The notes beneath the pieces are model-generated. The model saw nothing but the letters and a program-made list of their open reading frames with translations. It did no database searches and was not told the origin of the DNA. A stretch of DNA of 31,928 nucleotides from positions 1-31,928 of the forward strand of contig RAZP01000034.1 of assembly GCA_004028745.1 (NCBI GenBank), read 5' to 3'. The DNA is from Prosthecochloris sp. (GTDB lineage: Bacteria > Bacteroidota > Chlorobiia > Chlorobiales > Chlorobiaceae). Position numbers and translations under genes: made by a program. This document shows positions 15,088-22,754 of the stretch, one piece after another (the stretch's first letter is position 1; each line of letters begins with the position of its first letter).

Positions 15088-15579
15088 TCATTTCTTCCTT
15101 AGCTCTTTCGGGACAAGCACAATCGGGATGGTTGATGTCTTTACTATGCCTAAACAGACTGAACCGATCAAAAGCTGGTAGAGAGTTCTGTGACCGTGTA
15201 GCCCGAGCATGATAAAGTCTGCATGTTCTTTTTCAGCTTGTTCGAGAATTGCTTTTACGGGGTCTCCGTGGACGATCGAGAAAGAAGTTTCTATCCCGTT
15301 CTTATTCAAAGTGTCGGCAATACTCTGCAGGTGTTTGAAGTTTTTGTCGTGCAGTATGGGGACGTTCTCTCCCTCTTCGGAAGAGTCAGGTTCGCGGTAG
15401 TATTTTTCGGGGGGGTGATAACGAGGTTCTATGGTTGGATGAAACTCGATACCCTGGTTCTCCTCGGGAAGAACATGCAGGAGAGTGACGGTTGCCGATG
15501 ATGCTCCTGCAAGTTTCCGTGCGGTTGTAACCACGTTATCCATCACGTCTGAAAAATCCAGAGCCGCAAGTATCTTCAT
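15088..15579 (-). CDS. Universal stress protein (UspA family, ATP-binding type)
   Basis: This 163-residue protein has the single Usp domain: an N-terminal MKILAALDFSD strand, VTLLHVLPE, HGDPVKAIL, ADFIMLGLHG, and an ATP-binding loop fitting G-x2-G-x9-G-S (GLHGHRTLYQLLIGS). Usp proteins bind nucleotides and respond to stress; the partner is unknown. There is an insertion of about 30 residues after the second strand (RYHPPEKYYREPDSSEEGENV), common in long Usp variants. The frame is open six codons further to 15597, but ATG 15579 has GGAGGGGGGAG upstream and overlaps the mobBA stop as ATGA, so it is translationally coupled to the preceding cofactor gene. Why a stress protein is coupled to Mo-cofactor synthesis is unclear. 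Confidence 0.92.
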   Translation of the reverse strand: MKILAALDFSDVMDNVVTTARKLAGASSATVTLLHVLPEENQGIEFHPTIEPRYHPPEKYYREPDSSEEGENVPILHDKNFKHLQSIADTLNKNGIETSFSIVHGDPVKAILEQAEKEHADFIMLGLHGHRTLYQLLIGSVCLGIVKTSTIPIVLVPKELRKK

Positions 15580-16721
15580 GGTTGCTCCCCCCTCCAACTG
15601 GTCATTTCCTTTTCCAAAATATTTTCAGCCTGCTGTTTTTCTTCGGGGTCATTAATATTCCGCAGGCTGTGAGGGTTCTCTACCGAAAGGTAATGAATGG
15701 GATAGTCTTCAAGAAACGACTTCAGGGAATGGTTGCCTGAAGCGTGCCGCAGAATCAGCGGCAGCCTGCTTTTCGGTTCATATATTGCGCAGAGCGGTTC
15801 CGGCATTTCTGTTTTGCTCTGCCGGTATGCTGTTGCGAAAGAGAAGGGATTTCGTTTAGCAGCAAGCTCGCTCAAGAGAGAATGATCCAGGAATGGCAGG
15901 TCACATGCGGCAACAAGCCACGATACGTCAGGAAAAAGCCGTTGTGCGGAAAGTAGTCCCCCGAGCGGGCCCATGTCCAGATAGCTGTCAACCATAAGCG
16001 GAAAGCCATATTTGCGGTATAATGCCTGCTGGTCGGGACGGCAGGAGAGGTATACCTGTTTACACTGTTTGCCCAGCATCTTTGCTGTATGAACGAGCTG
16101 ATTCTGTGTATGGTAAGTAAGGAGAGCTTTGTCCTTACCCATTCGCCTGCTTTTTCCACCCGCAAGTACGAGACCGAAAACAGGGGTGCTGCTTATTTTG
16201 CCATGAAAATAGTTCAGAATAAAGCCGGCAATCTCTTCGGTACTGTCCCGCTGGAATACAGGGAATCCGAATGTATCGGGAATAGCTGTCGGGTCAGGCG
16301 TGACCAGAGCGGCAACATTTGTTATGGCCTTATTTTCAAGCAGCTCAAGTATCTTGAAGTCACGGTCAACTACAACCATTTTCGGCATCGAAAGCTCTTT
16401 CAGACCTTCAATGATGAGAAAATCGACGTGGAGCAATGAGGCTTGCATCAGGAGGGGATCCTGAGCACCAAGGCCTATCAGTGCATGTTTTTCAGGGTCT
16501 GACAACATTACGGCTGTGGCTCCCGATTGCCGGACAACATGGGAATCTTTTCCCCTCCGGTCGATATCGAAATGGTGACAGCCATGTTTATAATACCCGA
16601 TGGTGTATTGTTCACTCAGCAGAGAAACGATGCGGGATATCAACGTTGTTTTCCCCGAGTTGGAAAACCCACAAAACGCGATTTCAAAAGGGTGGAAAAT
16701 AAAATCCGGCTTAACGCTCAT
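15576..16721 (-). CDS. mobBA: MobB-MobA fusion: molybdopterin-guanine dinucleotide biosynthesis protein
   Basis: This 381-residue two-domain protein starts with MobB (about 10-175): P-loop GFSNSGKT at 18-25, GYYKHGCHHFDID, and VDFLIIEGLKEL (Walker B-like). The second part (about 182-381) is MobA: LVLAGGKSRRMGKDKALL, GPLGGLLSA, the Mg-binding ACDLPF (272-277) and the C-terminal NINDPEE (355-361). MobA attaches GMP to Mo-molybdopterin to make MGD, the cofactor form needed by the DMSO-reductase family, to which the Psr-like enzyme here belongs. MobB is an accessory GTPase. The two are separate proteins in Escherichia coli. The order here is MobB first. Its start overlaps the stop of a small upstream ORF (ATGA), and its stop overlaps the Usp start. 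Confidence 0.95.
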   Translation of the reverse strand: MSVKPDFIFHPFEIAFCGFSNSGKTTLISRIVSLLSEQYTIGYYKHGCHHFDIDRRGKDSHVVRQSGATAVMLSDPEKHALIGLGAQDPLLMQASLLHVDFLIIEGLKELSMPKMVVVDRDFKILELLENKAITNVAALVTPDPTAIPDTFGFPVFQRDSTEEIAGFILNYFHGKISSTPVFGLVLAGGKSRRMGKDKALLTYHTQNQLVHTAKMLGKQCKQVYLSCRPDQQALYRKYGFPLMVDSYLDMGPLGGLLSAQRLFPDVSWLVAACDLPFLDHSLLSELAAKRNPFSFATAYRQSKTEMPEPLCAIYEPKSRLPLILRHASGNHSLKSFLEDYPIHYLSVENPHSLRNINDPEEKQQAENILEKEMTSWRGEQP

Positions 16722-16921
16722 GCAGGTAACCCTTTTCCGAACTCTCCCGATGCATCGGCAGCACTGAATGGTTCAGCACTGCTGTCCGCACCAAGCCCCA
16801 TGAGGAACTCTTCGACGGAGTCCGTGGTTGCATTGGATATACGTATACGATAGCCCCGAGATGCAGCATCAAGAGATGGAAAGAGCAAAATCTCTACCCC
16901 GTCCTGCGTGCAGGGAAACAA
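16718..16921 (-). CDS. Small unrecognised protein (67 aa) coupled to mobBA
   Basis: This is a 67-residue ORF with no recognised family. It begins MFPCTQDGVEILLFPSLD and ends in an acidic, Ala/Ser-rich tail. It has no signal peptide or membrane segment. The only plausible start is TTG 16921 with a weak GGAAA before it; in-frame codons further upstream contain no ATG, GTG or TTG for a long way. What argues for a real gene is the ATGA overlap with mobBA (16718-16721), in line with the overlapping style of this operon. It could be a chance ORF that only appears coupled, so confidence is moderate. Confidence 0.55.
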   Translation of the reverse strand: MFPCTQDGVEILLFPSLDAASRGYRIRISNATTDSVEEFLMGLGADSSAEPFSAADASGEFGKGLPA

Positions 16922-16935
16922 TTTTCCGGGAAAAG

Positions 16936-17121
16936 CTATGTCTGAGGCTGACGATACCGAGCCTGCTGCTGCTGGATTAAAAGGAAAAGTGCTGCAACAA
17001 CACCGGGAACCCAGAATAGAACCGTTAAAAGCCCCACAAGCATAATTGTTCCCACTTCTCTGTCAAGCACGGCAGCGGGTGGGCAGATAACTGCAAGTAT
17101 CCATTTACGAATGTCTATCAT
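16936..17121 (-). CDS. PMP3/YqaE (UPF0057) family small membrane peptide
   Basis: This 61-residue hydrophobic peptide fits the PMP3/YqaE family: a first helix with WILAVICPPAAVLDREVG and a second hydrophobic helix of about 20 residues (LVGLLTVLFWVPGVVAALF). Both the PP/AV pattern and the length match. Members sit in the cytoplasmic membrane and are linked with salt or stress tolerance in plants and yeast; the bacterial role is poorly known. The frame extends to 17157, but ATG 17121 has GGAGAAT upstream and gives the normal length. It is probably the first gene of the operon that runs to the Usp gene. Confidence 0.88.
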   Translation of the reverse strand: MIDIRKWILAVICPPAAVLDREVGTIMLVGLLTVLFWVPGVVAALFLLIQQQQARYRQPQT

Positions 17122-17293
17122 GGTATTCTCCGGATTAAGGGTTATTTTTCTTCTCAAAATTTAATCAAAATTTAATACTTCTCGGCTCAACAAGCAACGG
17201 TAAATGCGGTATTCTGTATGAAATAGCTGGCGGGTTTATCGGCTTTCTTGGAAATTACCGGTAAAATTTTAAATTATCTACCCCCCGGCCATG

Positions 17294-17310
17294 GATCAAG
17301 TCCGTTGATC
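17294..17310. promoter_or_regulatory. Perfect inverted repeat GATCAA-N5-TTGATC, possible operator
   Basis: A dyad of two 6-bp arms (17294-17299 and 17305-17310) separated by five bases lies in the 238-bp gap between the PMP3-like gene and the lysine-rich ORF. The symmetry resembles a repressor-binding site. There is no T-tract, so it does not look like a terminator. The binding protein is unknown. Confidence 0.35.
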
Positions 17311-17359
17311 ATATTCAGAGGCAGCGATTCTGAATTTTGTAACATAAACATGTACCAGC

Positions 17360-17680
17360 TTGCATAAAAAATTTCATCCTGACATGGTTTCGGATGATTT
17401 TGAGGAGGCGCTTGAGCAACCGAATTTTAATAATCCGAACACCTCACCTGACCCGCCAAGTCCTTATGCTGACCTTGAGAGGAAGTATCGAAAGAACAAA
17501 TTCAACAAGAAAAAGAATTACTACCCTGAACTTTTCGGGACCCAGGGGGTGGGTGTGTCTGATCGCCCGAAAATTTCAGGTAACAAGGTCAAAAAGAAAA
17601 AGGTGGTAAGGTCTAAGAGAAAACCTGCATCCAAAACCAACCGGTTTGCTCAAGGGAATCGACAGAGCAGAAATGTTTGA
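17360..17680 (+). CDS. Lysine-rich, low-complexity hypothetical protein
   Basis: This is an ORF of 106 residues (or 98 from ATG 17384) rich in Lys, Arg, Asn, Pro and Ser, with an acidic start (SDDFEEALEQ), a Pro/Asn middle, and a basic second half (KVKKKKVVRSKRKPASKTN). It has no hydrophobic core and is probably disordered and nucleic-acid binding. No family is recognised. TTG 17360 is the longest start and ATG 17384 the more natural one; neither has a clear ribosome binding site. The neighbouring gene on the same strand is the RsbRD-N type protein 137 bp downstream. The gene could be real or spurious. Confidence 0.5.
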   Translation: MHKKFHPDMVSDDFEEALEQPNFNNPNTSPDPPSPYADLERKYRKNKFNKKKNYYPELFGTQGVGVSDRPKISGNKVKKKKVVRSKRKPASKTNRFAQGNRQSRNV

Positions 17681-17816
17681 AATTGTTCCTCTGTAATTCT
17701 GCGTGTGAACCGGCTGAAAATATTGTCTGAAAACGGAAGGATTGTATTTGAAATCTTCTCTCAATACCTTTAGCTTTTCCAGAGAACAGTATTGCCATTC
17801 ATAAACCAACCGGAAT

Positions 17817-18332
17817 ATGTTGCTCATCAATCGTTTTATCGGTCTTATTGAAGATCATGCCGAATCACTTTCCCTCAAATGGGTGGAAGAGGTTCGCTCC
17901 AACTCGCTGACCAGCGGTTACAAGAGGTTTTCGAAGAAAGAACTTCACGATGTTGTTTTCGCCCGTTTCAGAAAACTTGGAACATGGGTGGCAAAGCAGG
18001 AAAATATCGACAAGGAGATCGCCCGGAATTTCTGTGAAATGGGGGAGGCCCGGGCACAGGCCGGTATAAGGTCCAGTGAAATGGTGTATTCCCTTATTCT
18101 TGAAAGGGATATGCTTGTGCAATACATCAAGGACCAAGGCATTGTTACCGAAGGTATCGATCTTAATCGCGTCATTCAGTTCGGTGAACAGCTTAATTAT
18201 TTTTATGACAAGGCTGTTTACTTTGCTCTTGTTGGTTATGAGCGGGTGATTTGTTCGGCTAAAGCCTCCGGAGAGGGAAGCGAGTTTGACAAAACAGTTG
18301 AGGGGTTCAAGCACTGGCTGATCCGGGAGTGA
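17817..18332 (+). CDS. RsbRD N-terminal domain-like protein
   Basis: This is a 171-residue, mostly helical protein. The features IGLIEDHAESLSLKWVEEVR, GYKRFSKKELHDVVFARFRKLGTW, FCEMGEARAQAGI and LNYFYDKAVYFALVGYER are characteristic of the RsbRD-N domain (PF14361), normally the N-terminal sensory part of RsbR stressosome proteins or of histidine kinases. Here it stands alone, with no STAS domain. It may be a stand-alone sensory or signalling module, and the partner is not visible in the window. The ATG lacks a strong ribosome binding site. A Rho-independent terminator follows 27 bp after the stop. Confidence 0.78.
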   Translation: MLLINRFIGLIEDHAESLSLKWVEEVRSNSLTSGYKRFSKKELHDVVFARFRKLGTWVAKQENIDKEIARNFCEMGEARAQAGIRSSEMVYSLILERDMLVQYIKDQGIVTEGIDLNRVIQFGEQLNYFYDKAVYFALVGYERVICSAKASGEGSEFDKTVEGFKHWLIRE

Positions 18333-18358
18333 GATCTTTTTTCAATACAATCTTTTCA

Positions 18359-18380
18359 GGGGCTCAACGGGCCCCTTTTT
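18359..18380 (+). terminator. Rho-independent terminator after the RsbRD-N gene
   Basis: A GC-rich stem (GGGGCTC pairs with GGGCCCC, one G-U pair, loop AAC) at 18359-18375 is followed immediately by five T residues (18376-18380). The T-tract is directly adjacent to the ATG of the next gene (18381), which is unusual. Confidence 0.8.
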
Positions 18381-19214
18381 ATGTTACGGTATCCCTTGGA
18401 AATACATGCTCATCGCGGCGCCCGCTCGTTTTTTCCGGAAAACACTATCGCCGCCTTTCTGAAAGCAGTCGAGCTTGGGGTTGATGCCATCGAGCTTGAT
18501 CTCTGTGTTTCCGGTGATAACCGGGTCGTTGTTTCCCACGATCCATATATGCAAGCGAGGCTGTGTACGGCGCCGGACGGCAAGGTGCTGACAAAAAAGG
18601 ATGAAGCAAAATACGTGTTGTATTCCATGAAATACGCTGATATCGTTCGTTTTGATTGCGGACGGCCCTCTGCCGGGTTTCCCGGCCAGCAAAAGGTCCC
18701 GGCAGTGAAGCCGTTGCTTGATGATGTATTCCGTTCGGTAGAGCCGTATTGTGAAAAGCTGTGGCAGGAAAGAGGAGTGGTTTACAATCTTGAGGTGAAG
18801 TCCCGGGTTGAAGGTGATGGTGTCATGCATCCTTTCCCGCGCGAGTATGCAAAGCTTATCACTGCTGTTATCGAAAAGTCAGGTGTTTCTTCGCGTGTGA
18901 GAGTGCAATCGTTCGATGCCCGTATCCTCGAAGAGGTAAGAAAAAATTCACCGGCACTCACTCTTGGATTGCTGGTCGGTAGGGGGCAGGATCCGGAAAC
19001 CGAGCTCAACCGCCTCGGTTTCAAGCCGGATTACCTGAATCCCTTTTTTTCCATGGTTGATCATGAGCTTGTCGAGATGCTGCATAAACAGGACATCCTT
19101 ATTGTGCCATGGACGGTAAATGCCCCGGAAACCATGCAGGCTCTTGCCGGGATGAGTGTTGACGGTATCATTACCGATTATCCTGAAATTGCCCAGGAGG
19201 TTTTGCGTGGGTGA
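18381..19214 (+). CDS. Glycerophosphodiester phosphodiesterase family protein
   Basis: This 277-residue protein has the GDPD pattern: HAHRGARSFFPENT near the N-terminus, IELDLCVSGDNRVVVSHDP (the metal-binding and catalytic residues), NLEVKS, and the C-terminal VPWTVNAPETMQ and VDGIITDYPEI. It would hydrolyse glycerophosphodiesters to glycerol-3-phosphate and an alcohol. The start is unambiguous because the HRG motif is at residue 11 and no other ATG, GTG or TTG exists in frame between the previous stop and 18381. No Shine-Dalgarno is possible because a terminator stem and T-tract lie right before the ATG, so translation may be leaderless. No signal peptide is seen. It overlaps moaA by 8 bp. 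Confidence 0.93.
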   Translation: MLRYPLEIHAHRGARSFFPENTIAAFLKAVELGVDAIELDLCVSGDNRVVVSHDPYMQARLCTAPDGKVLTKKDEAKYVLYSMKYADIVRFDCGRPSAGFPGQQKVPAVKPLLDDVFRSVEPYCEKLWQERGVVYNLEVKSRVEGDGVMHPFPREYAKLITAVIEKSGVSSRVRVQSFDARILEEVRKNSPALTLGLLVGRGQDPETELNRLGFKPDYLNPFFSMVDHELVEMLHKQDILIVPWTVNAPETMQALAGMSVDGIITDYPEIAQEVLRG

Positions 19215-20211
19215 AACCGGGAAAGATAGCTGCCGACTGACTGATCGTTACAACCGGAGCGTTGATTACGTTCGTGTGTCGGTAACATCACGATGCAATC
19301 TGCGTTGTGTTTACTGTATGCGCGAAGAGCATGGACTGCATAACGTTTCCGTTGAAGAGCTCCGTCACGAAGAAATTGGCAGGGTACTGGAAGTGCTTGC
19401 CGGTTGCGGTGTCACGAAGGTCCGGTTTACAGGGGGTGAGCCCCTCCTTAGAGATGATATTGTTGATCTTGTACGTTATGCAAAAGCACTGGATGGAATC
19501 GAAACAGTTGCATTGACCACAAACGGGGTGCTGCTCGATCGCTATCTTGACAGCCTGGTCGAGGCAGGGCTTGACGGTATAAATTTCAGCCTCGATACGT
19601 TCGACAGCGAACGTTACAATGAAATAACGCGGAGAAACCTTTTGCCAGGTGTTTTGGCAAACCTTGAATCGGCGCTTCAGCAGGCCGGTACGCTCCATGT
19701 CAAGCTCAATGTCCTGCTGCTCAGAGGTATCAACAGCGGTGAGCTGCGGCTTTTTGCCGAACTTACCCGGCATGCACCGGTAACCGTTCGGTTTATGGAA
19801 CTGATGCCTTTTGACGATTATCAAATCTGGCGTACAGGGAAATTCATGGGTGCGGACAAGATACTCGGAGCGCTCAAAAGAATCTACCCTGAGCTGGAAG
19901 CCATGGAAGGGCATGCTACGGAACATCTTAGTTTTTCGCTGCCCGGATATTTGGGGAGGGTTGCAATTATTCCTGCATTTACCCGTAATTTCTGTAATCA
20001 GTGCAACCGATTGCGGATTACTTCGGGCGGCAGGATCATAAGCTGCCTGTATGCTCAGGATGGTGTCGACCTGCTTCAGGCTCTTCGGGGTGGTGCAGGA
20101 GCCGAGGAACTCAGAGAGCTTTTTCGGCAGGCGATCGATATGAAACCGAAAGACGGCAGAAAAGCCGGAGGAAATGCTCCAAGAACCAGCATGTCGGAGA
20201 TCGGGGGATAG
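19207..20211 (+). CDS. moaA: GTP 3',8-cyclase (molybdenum cofactor biosynthesis protein A)
   Basis: This 334-residue radical SAM enzyme carries the N-terminal Cys30-x3-Cys34-x2-Cys37 cluster motif, GGEP (76-79), the C-terminal second [4Fe-4S] ligands Cys263, Cys266 and Cys280, and the C-terminal Gly-Gly. MoaA converts GTP to 3',8-cyclo-GTP, the first step toward cPMP. The frame is open further upstream (19156), but GTG 19207 has AGGAGG at 19195-19200 with 6-nt spacing and gives the usual N-terminus (DRYNRSVDYVRVSVTSRCN). It overlaps the phosphodiesterase gene by 8 bp. Confidence 0.96.
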   Translation: MGETGKDSCRLTDRYNRSVDYVRVSVTSRCNLRCVYCMREEHGLHNVSVEELRHEEIGRVLEVLAGCGVTKVRFTGGEPLLRDDIVDLVRYAKALDGIETVALTTNGVLLDRYLDSLVEAGLDGINFSLDTFDSERYNEITRRNLLPGVLANLESALQQAGTLHVKLNVLLLRGINSGELRLFAELTRHAPVTVRFMELMPFDDYQIWRTGKFMGADKILGALKRIYPELEAMEGHATEHLSFSLPGYLGRVAIIPAFTRNFCNQCNRLRITSGGRIISCLYAQDGVDLLQALRGGAGAEELRELFRQAIDMKPKDGRKAGGNAPRTSMSEIGG

Positions 20212-20334
20212 GGGAAAAGTATATTCTTTGTTATTACACGGGGGCATGACTTTTCAAGAGTATTAGAAAAACAACTCATATCTTTAAACCGAGCCTCAAC
20301 GGTTCAAACTCAACAGCTACAATACTACATATAC

Positions 20335-21276
20335 ATGGCGGATTTATCACATCTCGATGAGGATGGTGACGTAAGGATGGTCGATGTATCGGCAAAACCC
20401 AGTACCATGCGTACCGCGTCTGCTTCCGGTCATATTGCCATGAAACCCGAAACCATAAAGCTTCTGCAAAAAGGCGGTTTGCCGAAAGGGAATGTGCTGA
20501 CGGCAGCGAAAATTGCAGGTATACAGGCCGCCAAGAAGACAGCGGACCTTATCCCACTTTGCCACCAGCTTAATCTTGCCTGGATAGATATTGGTTTTGT
20601 CCTCGAAGACGAGCGCATAGCGGTAAACGCGACGGTAAAAACAAAAGAGGCTACCGGTGTGGAGATGGAAGCTCTTACCGCCGTTACGGTTGCTGCGCTT
20701 ACGATCTATGATATGTGCAAGGCGGTCGATACATCCATGGAGATCGGGGCTGTCAAACTTGATACGAAAGCCGGTGGAAAAAGCGACATCTCAACCGGCT
20801 ACAAGCCGAGGACTGCGATACTTGTTGTTTCGGATTCCGTTGCCGCCGGTAAAGCGGTTGACAGGTCGGGCAGTGTTCTCAGAAAGGGTTTTGAGTCGGC
20901 CGGTTGCCCGGTCGAGGCTTTCAAACTTGTTGCGGATGAGCCTGCCGATATTGGAGCTTCTGTTGACCGGTGGGTCAGGGAAGGTGTTGAACTTGTCGTT
21001 ACCTCTGGAGGTACCGGGCTCGGGTCGAGAGATGTTACTGTTGAAACGCTGTTGCCAAAGTTTACCAGGAGGCTGCAGGGTGTCGAGCAGGCGCTTTTTC
21101 AGTGGGGACAGGGCAAAATACGTACAGCCATGCTTTCCAGGCTGACCGCCGGCATGATCGGTTCATCGATTGTGATCTGCCTGCCCGGCAGCACGAGTGC
21201 CGCAAAAGATGCCCTCGAAGTCCTTGTTCCTGCAATTTTCCACGCATTCGACATGATTCAGGGGGGAGGTCACTGA
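20335..21276 (+). CDS. moaCB: MoaC-MoaB/MogA fusion: cPMP synthase and molybdopterin adenylyltransferase-like
   Basis: This 313-residue fusion has MoaC at residues 1-150: MVDVSAKPSTMRTA, LIPLCHQL (72-79), VEMEALTAV and the catalytic DMCKAVD patch (Asp126, Lys129). A MogA/MoaB domain follows (about 158-310): ILVVSDSVA, TSGGTGLGSRDVT (223-235) and ICLPGSTSAAK. The first domain would complete cPMP from the MoaA product; the second would adenylate molybdopterin before Mo insertion. The fusion joins an early and a late step of the pathway. The start at 20335 lacks a clear ribosome binding site after a 123-bp gap from moaA. It overlaps moeA by one base (TGATG). Confidence 0.95.
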   Translation: MADLSHLDEDGDVRMVDVSAKPSTMRTASASGHIAMKPETIKLLQKGGLPKGNVLTAAKIAGIQAAKKTADLIPLCHQLNLAWIDIGFVLEDERIAVNATVKTKEATGVEMEALTAVTVAALTIYDMCKAVDTSMEIGAVKLDTKAGGKSDISTGYKPRTAILVVSDSVAAGKAVDRSGSVLRKGFESAGCPVEAFKLVADEPADIGASVDRWVREGVELVVTSGGTGLGSRDVTVETLLPKFTRRLQGVEQALFQWGQGKIRTAMLSRLTAGMIGSSIVICLPGSTSAAKDALEVLVPAIFHAFDMIQGGGH

Positions 21277-22502
21277 TGATAGAGGTCGAAAAAGCACATG
21301 CTATTATTGCTGCCGCCGTTGGTGAACTGCCTGTGGAAAAACTGGCACTCGAATCTGTTCAGGGACAGGTGCTTGCAGAGGATATAACGGCGGGTTTTCA
21401 TTTGCCGCGTTTTGACAATGCCGCCATGGACGGTTTTGCCGTAAAGTGGGAGGATATAGAAGGGGCTTCCGAAGAGAAGCCGGTTGTGTTGAAGGTTATG
21501 GAAAAAGTTTCTGCCGGAAACCATCCGCAGCTGCCGGTTGTTTCAGGATGCTGCACTCAGATCATGACGGGTGCTCCAATGCCCAATGGTGCTGATACGG
21601 TGGTTATCTTTGAGCATACCAGCGGATTCGGTACCCGGGCGGTTGACATTTTTAAGTCACCTGACCGTTTTGCCAACGTCCGTTATAGAGGTGAAGAGGT
21701 TCGGGAGGGTGAACTGCTGCTGCGGCGGGGCATGCGTCTGGCCCCGGCAGAAATCGGTGTGCTTGCCGCATTCGGGAAGGCGGACGTTCCTGTTTATCGT
21801 CGGCCGAATGTGGGAGTTGTTACCGTAGGCGACGAGCTTCGCCGCCCTGGAGAAAAACTTGAAGAAGGGGCAATTTACAACAGCAACCGTTATTCCCTTG
21901 AATCCTGTGCTGTTGCTGCAGGTGCGAGGATTGCGGGGCAGTGGCATGCGCCGGATGATGTCGAGGCAATCCGTGATGTGCTTACCCAGGCGCTTCCTTC
22001 CTGTGACATGCTTGTTACCACAGGAGGCATGTCAACCGGCGAGTACGATTACATGCACCGGCTTCTTACCGGTTTCGGTGTTGAACAGAAGTTCTGGAAG
22101 GTGGCACAGAAACCGGGTAAACCATTCTTCTTCGGTACCGGTAGAGAAGGTAACGCGGTTTTCGGGTTGCCGGGCAACCCGGTTTCGGCACTTGTCTGTT
22201 TTCTCGAATACTGTATGCCTGCCCTGTCGGCTATGCAGGCAAGCCATTACCACGGCAAGATCGAAGCTGAGCTTACCGAACCGTTTCCCGCCGATAAAAA
22301 GAGGCACCGCTTTTTGTTCGGCAGAATATGGCAGAACAACGGCAGGCTTCTTTGCGAGACAGGCCGGAAGATCGAATCGCATATGATCACCTCGCTGGTC
22401 GGTGCAAACTGCCTGATAGAAGCACCAGCTTCTCCGCAGTGTTTGCCTGCTGGAAATGCCGTTACCTGTAATTTGTTGCCGTGGAGTACACTCAATGAAT
22501 AA
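21276..22502 (+). CDS. moeA: Molybdopterin molybdenumtransferase
   Basis: This 408-residue protein has LPRFDNAAMDGFAV (43-56), TGGMSTGEYDY (249-259) and GLPGNPVSA (297-305), all characteristic of MoeA, and its length is normal for the family. MoeA hydrolyses adenylated molybdopterin and inserts molybdate to form Moco. The frame runs back to 21102 inside moaCB, but ATG 21276, with GGGGGGAGG upstream and a one-base overlap with the previous stop, gives the normal N-terminus. It overlaps moaD by 8 bp. Confidence 0.96.
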   Translation: MIEVEKAHAIIAAAVGELPVEKLALESVQGQVLAEDITAGFHLPRFDNAAMDGFAVKWEDIEGASEEKPVVLKVMEKVSAGNHPQLPVVSGCCTQIMTGAPMPNGADTVVIFEHTSGFGTRAVDIFKSPDRFANVRYRGEEVREGELLLRRGMRLAPAEIGVLAAFGKADVPVYRRPNVGVVTVGDELRRPGEKLEEGAIYNSNRYSLESCAVAAGARIAGQWHAPDDVEAIRDVLTQALPSCDMLVTTGGMSTGEYDYMHRLLTGFGVEQKFWKVAQKPGKPFFFGTGREGNAVFGLPGNPVSALVCFLEYCMPALSAMQASHYHGKIEAELTEPFPADKKRHRFLFGRIWQNNGRLLCETGRKIESHMITSLVGANCLIEAPASPQCLPAGNAVTCNLLPWSTLNE

Positions 22503-22752
22503 CAGAAAAACCATCCGGCTTACTGTCAAATGTTTCGCTTCTGCCCGCGAGGTTCTTGCCCGTGACGAGTTCCACATGGATATACCTGAAGGCACCACTA
22601 TTGAAGTTGTCGAACGGGAAATCAGGAAACTTTCTTCACAGCTTGCTGAAATGCCATTCATGCTTGCGCTTAACATGGCCTATCCCGAAGAAGGCTCCCT
22701 TGTGAAGGAAGGCGACGAACTTGCGATCATTCCACCGGTCAGCGGAGGGTAG
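22495..22752 (+). CDS. moaD: Molybdopterin synthase small subunit (sulfur carrier)
   Basis: This 85-residue ubiquitin-fold protein ends in Ser-Gly-Gly after LAIIPPVSGG, the thiocarboxylate-forming tail of MoaD. The internal patch VKCFASAREVLARDEF is typical. It delivers sulfur to cPMP with MoaE. The frame is open further upstream to 22456 inside moeA; ATG 22495 gives the normal length, overlapping moeA by 8 bp. A MoeB-type activating enzyme is not visible in the window and must be elsewhere. Confidence 0.92.
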   Translation: MNNRKTIRLTVKCFASAREVLARDEFHMDIPEGTTIEVVEREIRKLSSQLAEMPFMLALNMAYPEEGSLVKEGDELAIIPPVSGG

Positions 22753-22754
22753 CG

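Noticed and set aside
19288..20247. 319-residue ORF antisense to moaA
   Set aside because: moaA is complete with both FeS motifs. The antisense frame is open only by codon bias.
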